In this document: positions 7,648 to 15,862 of the stretch, piece after piece | Numbering within the stretch: position 1 is the stretch's first letter | How the letters are laid out: every line of letters starts with the position of its first letter | Assembly (NCBI GenBank): GCA_049509675.1 | Contig: JBEKZQ010000079.1 | Coordinates: 1 to 21,083, forward strand | DNA: 21,083 nucleotides | DNA from: JBEKZQ01 sp049509675 | GTDB lineage: Bacteria; Planctomycetota; Planctomycetia; Pirellulales; Thermoguttaceae | Direction of reading: 5' to 3' | Notes under the pieces: generated by a model | The model's input: the letters and a program-made list of their open reading frames with translations, nothing else | The model's database searches: none | Told to the model about the DNA's origin: nothing | Made by a program: the position numbers and the translations under genes

Positions 7648-7705
7648 GCATTTCCGCAGTGCAGAAAGGGAAAGTGGGCTGGACTGCAAGGATATAATCT
7701 CAAAT

Positions 7706-10700
7706 ATGAGATTGATCCTATTTGCGCTGCGGCGCCCGATGACCGTCATCGTTGCCTTAGTGGGCGTGGTCCTGGGATGCTTCGTGGCCCTGTGGCAGAT
7801 GCCGATCGACATCTTCCCCAGCCTGAACTTGCCTGTGATCTACGTGGCTCAGCCGTTTGGCGGCATGGACCCTGCGCAGATGGAAGGCTATCTGGCCAAC
7901 TATTACGAGTACCACTTTCTTTACATCACGGGAATCCATCACGTCGAATCGCGGAACATTCAGGGCACTTCCCTGATGAAGCTGTACTTCCACCCGGGAA
8001 CGAATATGGCGCAAGCGATGGCCGAGACCGTCAATTACGTCAATCGTGCCCGAGCCTTCATGCCGCCCGGCACGGTTTCTCCGTTCGTGATGCGTTTCGA
8101 CACGGGGAGCGTGCCGGTGGGCTACCTGGTGCTTTCCAGCGAGAAACGCAGCATCGGCGAGATTCAAGACCTGGCCCTGTTTCGCGTGCGGCCGATGTTC
8201 GCCGGACTGCCCGGCGTCTCCGCGCCGCCTCCGTTCGGCGGCAACCAGCGGACCGTGGTCGTAACGGTCGATCCCGAGCGCCTGCGGGCCTACGACATGA
8301 CCCCGGACGACATCGTCAATGCTTTAGCGCAGGGCAACGCCATCAGCCCGTCCGGCAACCTTCCGCTGGCCGGAAAGTACCCCTTCGTGCCGGTCAACTC
8401 GGTGGTCCGCGACGTTCACGACCTGGAAACGATTCCGCTGCGCGCCGGCCCTCGGGCTCCCGTCTATATCCGGGACGTGGGCTATGTCCAGGACAGCAGC
8501 GACGCCCCGACCGGCTATGCGCTGGTGAACGGCCGTCGCAGCGTGTACATCCTCGTGACCAAGCGCGCCGATGCCTCGACCTTGAGCGTGGTCCGCGCGG
8601 TGAAAGCGGCCCTGCCCGACATGCAGGCCATCCTGCCGCCGGACATCCACGTCAGTTACGAGTTCGACCAGTCGCCCTATGTGACTCGATCCATTTGGGG
8701 TGTCGCGAGCGAAGGGGCGTTGGGGGCCGTGCTGGTGGGGCTGATGATTCTGCTGTTCTTGCGTGACGGGCGGAGCGCGCTGATCGTGTTGTTGAACATC
8801 CCGCTGGCGCTGATGGCGGCGGTCGTGGCCCTCTGGCTCAGCGGGCAGACGATCAACGTGATGACGCTAGGCGGACTTGCACTGGCCATCGGCATTCTGG
8901 TGGATGAGGCGACCGTGGAGATCGAGAACATCCACACCCAGATGAGCCACGCCCCCTCGATTGCCAGGGCCGTGCGGCTGGGAAATGCCCAAACCGCCCT
9001 CCCGCGCCTCTTGGCAATGCTCTGCATCCTGGCGGTGTTCATTTCGTCGTTTTTCATGCAAGGTGCGCTGCGGGCGATGTTCGTGCCCTTGTCGCTGGCC
9101 GTCGGGTTCTCGATGGTGGCCTCCTATCTGCTCTCCAGCACGTTCGTTCCCGTGCTCTCCGTCTGGCTGTTGCGCCACGTGCGTCTGGGCACGGTTGGCT
9201 TGCCCAACCGTGCTTGCCCCACTGCTGGGCAAGCTAGCAGTGGGACCCACGCCAACCCCGCGCGTCACAGCCGCATCTTGCCACTGGATTGGCTTCCGGC
9301 GGTCTCCTTTGATCGGTTCCGGCAAGGTTACGAGTGGGTATTGGCGAGAATCGTGCGCTTCCGGTGGGGGCTGGCGGCCGCCTATCTCGGCGTGTCTTCG
9401 GCGATCATCTGGGGGCTGGGCTCACGGCTGGGTACGGAGATCTTCCCGACCATCGACACCGGCCAATTCCGCCTGCGCATCCGCGCCCCGGACGGAACGG
9501 ACATCGACCGGACCGAACAGATTGCCCTGACCGCACTGAAGGTGATCGGGGAGACCGCCGGAGCGGACAACGTGCAGATGACCCTGGGATACCTGGGCAC
9601 GATTCCCTCCAGCTATCCGATCAATGCCGTGTTTCAATGGATGCGCGGGCCGGAGGAGGCCGTGATGTGGGTGGCCTTGAAGCGGGAGAGCGGCATTCAC
9701 GTCGAGCAACTCAAAGGGCAACTCCGCGAAAAACTCGCGGAGGCGTTGCCGGGCGTGCAGTTCTCCTTCGAGCCGGCCGACATCATCAATGAGGTGATGA
9801 GCTTCGGCTCGCCCACGCCGGTGGAAGTGGCGGTCAGTGGCCCCGATTTCAGTCAGACCCGTTCCTACGCCGCCAAGATTATGGACGAGATGGGCAAGAT
9901 CGCCGGCCTGCGGGATCTGCAAATCGTGCAATCGCTCGATTATCCCATGGTTCAGGTTGACGTAGACCGCAAGAAGGCGGGAACGGTATACGTGACGCCG
10001 GTCGATGTCTCGCGGTCCCTGATCGAGGCCACCTCCTCCAGCCGCTTTACGGTGCCGAATTTCTGGGCCGATCCCAAGACCGGCATCGGCTACCAGGTGC
10101 AGGTGGAAGTGCCGCGCGCGATCGTGCGGTCCCCCAAAGGGATCAGCCCCGTCGGCTCCATCGGCGACTTGAAGATGGTTCCGGTGAAACAGAATGCCGC
10201 GGGCCAGGTCTTGGTGCGCGACGTGGCCGCGCTTTCCACGGGGACCATGCCCGGCGAAATCGACCGCTATAACATGAAACGCCAGATAAGCATGGCGGCG
10301 AACATCGCCGGCACAGACCTCGGCAGCGTCTCGCGGGAGGTGGCCGCCGCGCTCGGGCGCGCGGGCAAGCCCCCGGGCGGCGTCAAGGTTGAGGTCCGCG
10401 GGCAGATTCCTCCCATGCGCGACATGCTCGCCGGCCTGGCACTCGGATTGGGGATGGCCATTGTCGTCATCTTTCTCTTGTTGTGCGCCAATTTTCAATC
10501 GTTGCGGCTGTCGCTGGTAGCCGTCTCCACCGCCCCGGCAGCCGTTGCCGGCGTGGTGCTGATGCTTTACCTGACCCGCACGACGCTGAACATCCAGTCC
10601 TTGATCGGCGCGATCATGGCCGTCGGCGTGGCGATGGCCAACGCCATTCTGCTGGTCACCTTCGCCGAAAGCCGACGCCGCCGCGGCCAGCCCGCGATTG

Positions 10701-10987
10701 CTGCGGCTGTCGAGGGCGCGGGGAGCCGGCTGCGACCCATTCTGATGACCACCTGCGCCATGATAGGAGGCATGTTGCCCATGGCGCTGGCGTTGGGTGA
10801 GTCCGGTCAGCAGAACGCGCCCTTGGGCCGGGCGGTCATCGGCGGTTTGATGGCGGCCACCCTGCTGGTTCTTCCTTCGGTGTTCGCCTTGGTGCAGTCG
10901 CGGGCGAGTACCGAGTCGGCCTCGCTCGATCCCGATGACCCCGAGAGCGTCTACCACACACATTCAGCTATTCCGGGAGTCGCATGA
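7706..10987 (+). CDS. RND-family efflux pump permease (inner-membrane subunit)
   Basis: The 1093-residue protein is a full-length RND transporter. It has TM1 at about residues 12-30, a large periplasmic loop, TM2-6 at about residues 335-490, a second TM7-anchored half, and TM8-12 at about 910-1065. The TM4 proton-relay motif is GILVDEATVEIEN with Asp400-Glu401. In TM10 the position that is Lys940 in AcrB reads Ala978 (VGVAMANAIL), so the relay differs from AcrB. A palindromic repeat at 9190-9244 is translated in frame as part of the cytoplasmic loop after TM6 (residues about 495-513). The start at ATG 7706 suits the RND N-terminus (MRLILFALRRP). AAGGA lies 13 bases upstream, beside a TATAAT-like hexamer at 7693-7698. 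The membrane-fusion partner follows one base after the stop. Confidence 0.92.
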   Translation: MRLILFALRRPMTVIVALVGVVLGCFVALWQMPIDIFPSLNLPVIYVAQPFGGMDPAQMEGYLANYYEYHFLYITGIHHVESRNIQGTSLMKLYFHPGTNMAQAMAETVNYVNRARAFMPPGTVSPFVMRFDTGSVPVGYLVLSSEKRSIGEIQDLALFRVRPMFAGLPGVSAPPPFGGNQRTVVVTVDPERLRAYDMTPDDIVNALAQGNAISPSGNLPLAGKYPFVPVNSVVRDVHDLETIPLRAGPRAPVYIRDVGYVQDSSDAPTGYALVNGRRSVYILVTKRADASTLSVVRAVKAALPDMQAILPPDIHVSYEFDQSPYVTRSIWGVASEGALGAVLVGLMILLFLRDGRSALIVLLNIPLALMAAVVALWLSGQTINVMTLGGLALAIGILVDEATVEIENIHTQMSHAPSIARAVRLGNAQTALPRLLAMLCILAVFISSFFMQGALRAMFVPLSLAVGFSMVASYLLSSTFVPVLSVWLLRHVRLGTVGLPNRACPTAGQASSGTHANPARHSRILPLDWLPAVSFDRFRQGYEWVLARIVRFRWGLAAAYLGVSSAIIWGLGSRLGTEIFPTIDTGQFRLRIRAPDGTDIDRTEQIALTALKVIGETAGADNVQMTLGYLGTIPSSYPINAVFQWMRGPEEAVMWVALKRESGIHVEQLKGQLREKLAEALPGVQFSFEPADIINEVMSFGSPTPVEVAVSGPDFSQTRSYAAKIMDEMGKIAGLRDLQIVQSLDYPMVQVDVDRKKAGTVYVTPVDVSRSLIEATSSSRFTVPNFWADPKTGIGYQVQVEVPRAIVRSPKGISPVGSIGDLKMVPVKQNAAGQVLVRDVAALSTGTMPGEIDRYNMKRQISMAANIAGTDLGSVSREVAAALGRAGKPPGGVKVEVRGQIPPMRDMLAGLALGLGMAIVVIFLLLCANFQSLRLSLVAVSTAPAAVAGVVLMLYLTRTTLNIQSLIGAIMAVGVAMANAILLVTFAESRRRRGQPAIAAAVEGAGSRLRPILMTTCAMIGGMLPMALALGESGQQNAPLGRAVIGGLMAATLLVLPSVFALVQSRASTESASLDPDDPESVYHTHSAIPGVA
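9190..9244. repeat. Double-hairpin palindromic repeat inside the RND gene
   Basis: Two adjacent perfect hairpins: CACGGTTGG at 9190-9198 with its complement at 9204-9212, and CCCACTGCT at 9218-9226 with its complement at 9236-9244. GCTTGCCC and GGGCAAGC words recur in loop and spacer. The whole unit reads through in frame. This layout is that of a REP/BIME-type intergenic repeat rather than transporter sequence, and the encoded residues (GLPNRACPTAGQASSGT) do not resemble a normal RND loop. Confidence 0.75.
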
Positions 10988-10988
10988 G

Positions 10989-12185
10989 ATGAATCGCATC
11001 CTTGCCATCGCCAGTGTGGCTGCGGCCGCCGTGGTGCTTGCGTCGATGGCCGGCTGCCATCGATCTTCTTCGGCGGAATCGCCGTCAGCGGCGGCGCCGG
11101 CGACGACGGAGGCTGCCACTGTTGTACGCGTCACCACCGTGGCGCCCGTGCGGAAGACGCTCCGCCTGGAGAGCGTCGAGCCGGGCCAGATCGAGGCCTT
11201 CGAGGTCACGCCGCTGCTGGCGAAGCTGCCCGCCTATGTCCGGAAACTCTACGTGGATATCGGCGACCGCGTGGAGGCCGATCAACTTCTCGCGGACTTG
11301 TTCCTGCCCGAGTTGAAAGACGAACTCCAGCAGAAGGCGGCGGTGGTGGTCGAGGCCCAGGCCGAGATCGAGTTGGCCACGGCCGCGACCCATGCCGCCG
11401 AGGCTGCCGTTGTGACCGCCCAGGCCAATGTCGTTGCTGCCGAGGCCGGAAACATCCGCGCCGATGCGGACTACAAACGCTGGCAATCGCAGTACGCGCG
11501 GATCAGTCAACTGGTGGCCGGCGGCTCGTTGGATCGCAAACTAAAAGATGAAACGCGCGACTCGCTCAAGGCCGCCGAGGCGACGCAGGCCGAGGTCCGT
11601 GCGAAGGTGGAAGCGGCCCATGCGACCCTGGTGCAAAGTCAAGCTGACGTGGCGAAGGCAAAGGCCAACCAGTCCGTGGCTCGCGCCCGCCGCGGAAACG
11701 CGGAAGCCGACCTCGCACGCGTAAAAACCATGCTGGGGTACACGCAAATCCGCGCCCCCTATGCGGGAGTGGTGACCGAGCGGAACGTCAATCGCGGAGA
11801 TTTCGTGCAGCCGGCCGGCAGCACGACCGCCAAGCCGCTCTTGACCGTCGCCCGCGCCGATCTGGTCCGCATCTTCGTGGACGTGCCGGAAATGGAGTCC
11901 CGCTGGGTTGAGCGGGGGCGGACCGGTTATGTCAGCGTGCAGGCCCTTCCCGACCGGATCGTGGCCGGAAAAGTGACTCGCACCAGTTGGATGCTGGGCG
12001 CCAATCGCACCTTGGGTGGAAAAACGGGTCAGAACGATTTTTTTAATCGTTCTGACCCCTTTCCCCACTGCCTTTCCCCACTTGACCCCTTTCCCCACTT
12101 CGTTCTGACCCCTTTCCCCACTCCGTGTTCCATCCGTGTTTCGTCCGTGGCGACCGGTCCTCGGCAATTCGCCCCCTCACCCTGA
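10989..12185 (+). CDS. RND membrane-fusion lipoprotein, C-terminally truncated and extended by repeat sequence
   Basis: The product is a periplasmic adaptor of the HlyD/AcrA type. It has a lipoprotein signal with lipobox MAGC (Cys23), a first lipoyl half near residues 75-105 (AYVRKLYVDIGDRVEADQLLA), and a long alpha-helical hairpin (about 106-240). A second lipoyl half follows (MLGYTQIRAPYAGVVTERNVNRGDFV), then the start of the beta-barrel domain. Recognisable adaptor sequence stops near residue 343 (SWMLGANRTL). From 12021 on, the frame runs through a REP palindrome and CCTTTCCCCA repeats and ends by chance at 12183-12185. The rest of the beta-barrel and the membrane-proximal domain are missing, so the 398-residue product is probably inactive. 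The ATG is one base after the permease stop, showing an operon. No outer-membrane channel gene follows. Confidence 0.85.
   Translation: MNRILAIASVAAAAVVLASMAGCHRSSSAESPSAAAPATTEAATVVRVTTVAPVRKTLRLESVEPGQIEAFEVTPLLAKLPAYVRKLYVDIGDRVEADQLLADLFLPELKDELQQKAAVVVEAQAEIELATAATHAAEAAVVTAQANVVAAEAGNIRADADYKRWQSQYARISQLVAGGSLDRKLKDETRDSLKAAEATQAEVRAKVEAAHATLVQSQADVAKAKANQSVARARRGNAEADLARVKTMLGYTQIRAPYAGVVTERNVNRGDFVQPAGSTTAKPLLTVARADLVRIFVDVPEMESRWVERGRTGYVSVQALPDRIVAGKVTRTSWMLGANRTLGGKTGQNDFFNRSDPFPHCLSPLDPFPHFVLTPFPTPCSIRVSSVATGPRQFAPSP
12026..12120. repeat. REP-like palindrome copy 2 with degenerate CCTTTCCCCA repeats
   Basis: The inverted repeat GGGTCAGAACGATT (12026-12039) with its complement at 12045-12058 and a TTTTT loop is the same element as at 122-154. 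Downstream, (G)ACCCCTTTCCCCA is repeated at about 12055, 12084 and 12107, with a shorter CTTTCCCCA at 12069. It interrupts the adaptor gene. The stem plus T-rich loop could also stop transcription. Confidence 0.88.
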
Positions 12186-12209
12186 CCCTCTCCCACCAGG
12201 GGAGAGGCG
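12175..12209 (-). repeat. Short hairpin repeat downstream of the hydroxyproline dehydratase gene
   Basis: CCTCTCCC at 12187-12194 pairs with GGGAGAGG at 12200-12207 across a 5-base loop, preceded by CCTCACCCTGA. A similar pyrimidine-rich/purine-rich hairpin lies at about 20932-20960 before the UbiD gene. Just upstream, TCCGTG occurs three times in 30 bases (12122-12148). It lies between the converging ends of the adaptor and dehydratase genes and might act as a weak terminator for either. Confidence 0.55.
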
Positions 12210-12218
12210 ACCCGGGCG

Positions 12219-14582
12219 TCAGAATCCAGCGTGCTCGGTGCGGGCGATGATCTCCTCCTGCAGCGCCGGCGACAGGTCGCAGAAGTAATCGCTGTAGCCC
12301 GCCACGCGCACAATCAAGTCGCGATGCGCGTGGGGTTGCGCCTGGGCGGTGCGCAACGTTTCGGCCCGGACCACGTTGAACTGCACGTGATGGCCGTCCA
12401 TCTTGAAGTAGCCGCGCACCAGGTGCAGCAGTTTCTCCAGGCCGCCGTCGTCGGCCAGCAGGGCGGGCGAGAACTTCATGTTCAACAGCGTTCCGCCCGT
12501 CTTCAAGTGGTCCATCTTGGCGGCCGACTTGATCACGGCCGTCGGGCCGCGGCGGTCGGCGCCCTGCACGGGCGAGATCCCTTCGGACAAGGGGATGCCG
12601 CACTTGCGGCCGTCGGGCGACGCGCCCACGACCGAGCCGAAATAGACGTGGCAAGTGGTGGGCAACATCTCGACCCGGTAGTGGCCGCCCTTGCTGTTGG
12701 GTTTGCCGTCAAGCTCCTCGAACAGCGTCTGGAACGCCCGCACCATGATGGCATCGGCATAGTCGTCGTCGTTGCCGTACTTGTGCGTGCGGTGCAGAAG
12801 CCGCTGCCGCAACGGTTCGTCTCCGGCGAAGTCGCGGTCCAAGACTTCGATGAAGTCCGCCAGCGATGTCTTTCGCTCCTCGAAGACGACTTGCTCCAGT
12901 GCGGAGAAGCTGTCAGTGAGCGTGCCGATGCCGACGAACTGGATGTAACTGTTGTTGTAGCGGGCCCCGCCGGCGTTGTAGTCTTTTCCCCGGCGGATGC
13001 AATCGTCGGTGATGACCGACAACAGCGGCGCCGGCATGAAGGCCGCATACATCTGCTCGATGAGTTGGTTGCCGCGGAGCTTGATGTCCAGAAAATGCCG
13101 CAATTGCCGGTGATAAGCGGCATACAGGTCGTCGAAGGAGGCCAGCTTTTCCGGCGATCCGGTTTGCGGCCCAAGCTGCTTGCCGCTGCGCGGGTCGAGG
13201 CCGTTGTGCAGCGCCAGCTCCAGGACCTTGGGGAGGTTGAAATAGCCGGTGAGGATGTAGGCCTCCTTGCCGAAGGCGCCGGTTTCCACGCAGCCGCTGC
13301 ACCCGCCCGCCCGGGCGTCTTCCAACGACTTCCCTTGCCGCAACTGCTCCTGCACCACGCTGTCGGCATTGAAGATCGAGGGGAACCCGTACCCCTTGCG
13401 GACCACGCGCAAGGCATGTTTCAGCAGCGCGTCGGGCGTCTTGCGGGAAAGCTGCAAGTTGCTGCTGGGCTGCAAGAGGTGCATCTCGTCGACGATCTCC
13501 AACAACAGGTACGAGAGTTCGTTGGAGCCATCGGAACCATCGCTCAGCAGTCCGCCCAGGTTGATGTTGGCGAAGTCGGTGTAGGTGCCGCTCTCCTCGG
13601 CCGTGACGCCGACCTTGGGCGGCGCGGGATGATTGTTGAACTTGATGAAGAAGGCCTCCAGCAGCTCCCGCGCCGCCTGCCGCGTCAACGACCCTTCGCG
13701 GAGCCCGCGCTCGTAGAACGGCCAGAGGTGCTGGTCGAGATGGCCGGGGCTGAAGGAATCCCAGCCGTTCAGTTCGGTAATCACCGCCAGATGGTAGAAC
13801 CAGTAGGATTGCAGGGCCTCGTGGAAATCGCGCGGGGCATGGGCCGGCACGTGGCTGCACGCGTCGGCGATCTTCGCCAGTTCCGCCTTGCGGAGCGGGT
13901 TCGGCTCGGCCGCGGCCAGCTCGCGCGCCCTGGCCGCGTGCCGCTGGGCCAAGAGGATCACCGCGTCGCAGGACAGGTCCATGGCCTTGAGTTGTTCGCG
14001 CCGGGTATAGGCCGCGGTGTCGTGAAGGAAGTCCAGCGCGGCGATCGCCTCAGCAATCTCCTGTTTGAACTCCAGCAGACCCTTGCGGTAGATCTTGCCG
14101 TCCAGCACGGTGTGGCCGGGAGCCCGTTGCTCCATGAACTCGGTGAAGATGCCGGCGTCGTAGGCCGCTTTCCAGGCCGCGGGAAGCGCGGCGAACAACT
14201 TGTCTCGCATGCTCCGGCCGCGCCAGTAGGGAATGATCTTCTCCCGGTAAACGCCAAAGCACTCCTCGGCAACGGCGTAGCTGGTCTTGGGCCGGCTGTC
14301 GAGGATCCGCAGGTCGTCCAAACTGTGGCAGGTCAGTTCGGGATACGTGGAGGTGGCCTTGGGTCGCGGCCCGCGCTCGCCGACGATCAGTTCGTCGCCT
14401 CCCAGGTACAACGTCTTGTGTTGGCAGAGATAATAGAAGGAACCGGCCCGCAGCATGGGCGCCGAGTGCAGCCCTTCCTGGTCCCGATAGAAGTCGGTGA
14501 GCAAGCCGGCCCGCTCGTGGGAAATGGAAGGCCGCGTGTCGAGGCTTTCTTGACGCAGTCTGGAAGTTCGCTCATTCATCAT
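12219..14582 (-). CDS. hypD: Glycyl radical enzyme, probable trans-4-hydroxy-L-proline dehydratase
   Basis: This 787-residue protein has the PFL-like N-terminal domain, the thiyl-radical cysteine motif GGCSGCVETG (Cys431, Glu433) and the C-terminal glycyl radical motif RVAGYSDYF (Gly762). Residues I recall for the Clostridioides difficile HypD active site (F152, H160, D278, S334, D339, C434, E436, Y450, radical G765) are all present here at minus three: F149, H157, D275, S331, D336, C431, E433, Y447, G762. Length also fits. The expected reaction is radical dehydration of trans-4-hydroxy-L-proline to pyrroline-5-carboxylate, which ProC would reduce to proline; proC is not in the window. The start is ATG 14582 (a second ATG follows directly), one base after the activase stop, so the two are co-translated. 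Other diol or amine dehydratases of the family are less likely. Confidence 0.85.
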   Translation of the reverse strand: MMNERTSRLRQESLDTRPSISHERAGLLTDFYRDQEGLHSAPMLRAGSFYYLCQHKTLYLGGDELIVGERGPRPKATSTYPELTCHSLDDLRILDSRPKTSYAVAEECFGVYREKIIPYWRGRSMRDKLFAALPAAWKAAYDAGIFTEFMEQRAPGHTVLDGKIYRKGLLEFKQEIAEAIAALDFLHDTAAYTRREQLKAMDLSCDAVILLAQRHAARARELAAAEPNPLRKAELAKIADACSHVPAHAPRDFHEALQSYWFYHLAVITELNGWDSFSPGHLDQHLWPFYERGLREGSLTRQAARELLEAFFIKFNNHPAPPKVGVTAEESGTYTDFANINLGGLLSDGSDGSNELSYLLLEIVDEMHLLQPSSNLQLSRKTPDALLKHALRVVRKGYGFPSIFNADSVVQEQLRQGKSLEDARAGGCSGCVETGAFGKEAYILTGYFNLPKVLELALHNGLDPRSGKQLGPQTGSPEKLASFDDLYAAYHRQLRHFLDIKLRGNQLIEQMYAAFMPAPLLSVITDDCIRRGKDYNAGGARYNNSYIQFVGIGTLTDSFSALEQVVFEERKTSLADFIEVLDRDFAGDEPLRQRLLHRTHKYGNDDDYADAIMVRAFQTLFEELDGKPNSKGGHYRVEMLPTTCHVYFGSVVGASPDGRKCGIPLSEGISPVQGADRRGPTAVIKSAAKMDHLKTGGTLLNMKFSPALLADDGGLEKLLHLVRGYFKMDGHHVQFNVVRAETLRTAQAQPHAHRDLIVRVAGYSDYFCDLSPALQEEIIARTEHAGF

Positions 14583-14583
14583 G

Positions 14584-15501
14584 TTACCCGCCGATTTGGA
14601 TGGAAAGGCCGGGCAGTCTCAGCGATTGCGCGGCTTGGGCGAGCGACTCGGCTGCGACCGGCCCGACCGCAGGCGGCGGCTGTGGCTGGCCCAGGCTCGC
14701 CCGCTTATGGATTCCCGCTGGGTGATACGGCAGCAGGTTCAACTGTACTACGCCCGGTATTGAGGCAGCCACGCGGGCGATGGCCTGCAATTGCTCGCGA
14801 TCGTCGTTGCAGCCGGGAATGATCGGCACGCGGATCCAGATCCTGGCGTGGGCCTGGCCCAATGCCTGAAGGTTCTTCAGAATCAGCTTGTTCGACACAC
14901 CCGTCCACTCCCGATGGCGCCGGTCGTCGATGACTTTCAGGTCGTAAAGGAACAGGTCCGTGAGGACGGCGATTGCCAGCAAGTCCTCTTCGGCGGCATA
15001 TCCGGAAGTGTCGACGGCCGTGTGCAGACCCTGGCGGCGGCAGGCTTGCAGTAGTGCCAGCAGGAAGGCGGGCTGATCGAGCGGCTCGCCGCCGGAGAAG
15101 GTGACGCCGCCGCCGGAATCGTCGTAGAAAATGCGGTCCTTCAATGCCTCGGCCAACACCTCGTCGACGGTCATGCGGCAGCCGATCATTTGCCGGGCCT
15201 GGCTGGGACAGGCGGCCGCACACGCTCCGCAGCGCGTACAGCCGTCCGATGCACCGGCAGTCTGTTGCCCATTGCCTGCGGCCTTGCCCTTGGGGCATAC
15301 AGTCCCGCAGATGCCGCATTGCGTGCAGCGGTTGGGGAAGAACGACAGTTCCGCTTGCGAGGCCTGGCTTTCCGGGTTATGGCACCACCAGCAGCGGAGC
15401 CGACAGCCCTTCAGGAAGATGGTGGTACGGATTCCCGGACCGTCCTGGAGCGAGTATCTCTGGATGTTGAAGACCAGTCCGCTGTGCGTGGTTCTGCCCA
15501 T
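14584..15501 (-). CDS. hypE: Glycyl radical enzyme activase (radical SAM), probable HypD activase
   Basis: This 305-residue radical SAM protein would generate the glycyl radical on the adjacent enzyme. The SAM-cluster motif is CRLRCWWC (Cys33, Cys37, Cys40), in the form Cx3Cx2C with an aromatic before the last Cys. The family N-terminus FNIQRYSLQDGPGIRTTIFLKGC is present. A ferredoxin-like insert supplies two more 4Fe-4S sites: CTQCGICGTVC (59, 62, 65, 69) and CTRCGACAAAC (88, 91, 94, 98). SGGEP follows at 136-140 and binds SAM in this superfamily. The C-terminal part has LNLLPYHPAG, typical of these activases. It is the first gene of a two-gene operon. Assignment to HypD rests on the tight coupling. 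The start is at ATG 15501 with GAGG about 12 bases upstream. Confidence 0.9.
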   Translation of the reverse strand: MGRTTHSGLVFNIQRYSLQDGPGIRTTIFLKGCRLRCWWCHNPESQASQAELSFFPNRCTQCGICGTVCPKGKAAGNGQQTAGASDGCTRCGACAAACPSQARQMIGCRMTVDEVLAEALKDRIFYDDSGGGVTFSGGEPLDQPAFLLALLQACRRQGLHTAVDTSGYAAEEDLLAIAVLTDLFLYDLKVIDDRRHREWTGVSNKLILKNLQALGQAHARIWIRVPIIPGCNDDREQLQAIARVAASIPGVVQLNLLPYHPAGIHKRASLGQPQPPPAVGPVAAESLAQAAQSLRLPGLSIQIGG

Positions 15502-15539
15502 TGAAAAAGCGCCTCGCCGGCCGCCTCGGCACTGGCTTC

Positions 15540-15568
15540 AGTTTATCGCAGCGCCCGATAAATACCAA
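15540..15568 (-). promoter_or_regulatory. Candidate sigma-70-like promoter for the hypE-hypD operon
   Basis: Reading the minus strand, TTGGTA (plus-strand 15563-15568) is followed after exactly 17 bases by TAAACT (15540-15545). Each matches four of six consensus positions. The -10 box lies 38 bases before the hypE start. This is a pattern match only; planctomycete promoters are poorly conserved. Confidence 0.3.
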
Positions 15569-15588
15569 GCCGGGCAGTGGAAATTGCA

Positions 15589-15710
15589 GGAGAACTGCGA
15601 AGTCCCCGGCGAAAGGGGTCACGTCCATGTTTTCGGTCATAAGTACGGCCAAATGGCAATGCCTATCAGCCGAAAAATGGACCAGACCCCAGACTTTACA
15701 GCAGTTCTCC
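15589..15710. repeat. Long imperfect inverted repeat, MITE/REP-like
   Basis: GGAGAACTGC at 15589-15598 pairs with GCAGTTCTCC at 15701-15710. Further in, GGGGTC, GTCCAT and TTTTCGG (15614-15636) face CCGAAAA, ATGGAC and GACCCC (15670-15690). The arms are interrupted by small mismatches and bulges around a loop of about 30 bases. It fills most of the gap between the hyp operon and the pilin gene and does not resemble the other repeat families in the window. Confidence 0.75.
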
Positions 15711-15862
15711 CCGGGATTTTGGTTCTTTTGTTAAAGTTTTCTTGCATTCCGGCGAATATGACCTAGAGTTCAATGTGGGCCGATGCTGGGGCAGCCCGGG
15801 GCATCGTTCTCGCACCGTACGACGGCCCACCATTGTCATCACCTGCTTATCGGAGAATACTC
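15711..15862 (+). promoter_or_regulatory. Leader region of the Flp pilin gene
   Basis: With the inverted repeat just before it, this completes the 361-bp gene-free stretch between hypE and the pilin gene. It starts A/T-rich (15716-15750, TTTTGGTTCTTTTGTTAAAG), as promoter regions often do, but no hexamer pair with good spacing stands out. GGAGA at 15852-15856 is the pilin ribosome site. Confidence 0.35.

Noticed and set aside
9422..10963. A 513-codon minus-strand frame
   Set aside because: Antisense to the second half of the RND permease. His/Gly/Arg/Asp-rich with no domain.
12231..14822. An 863-codon open frame on the plus strand
   Set aside because: It is exactly antisense to hypD and the end of hypE. 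It has no recognisable domain and a low-complexity Val/Gly/Arg/Gln composition, as expected from the opposite strand of GC-rich coding DNA.
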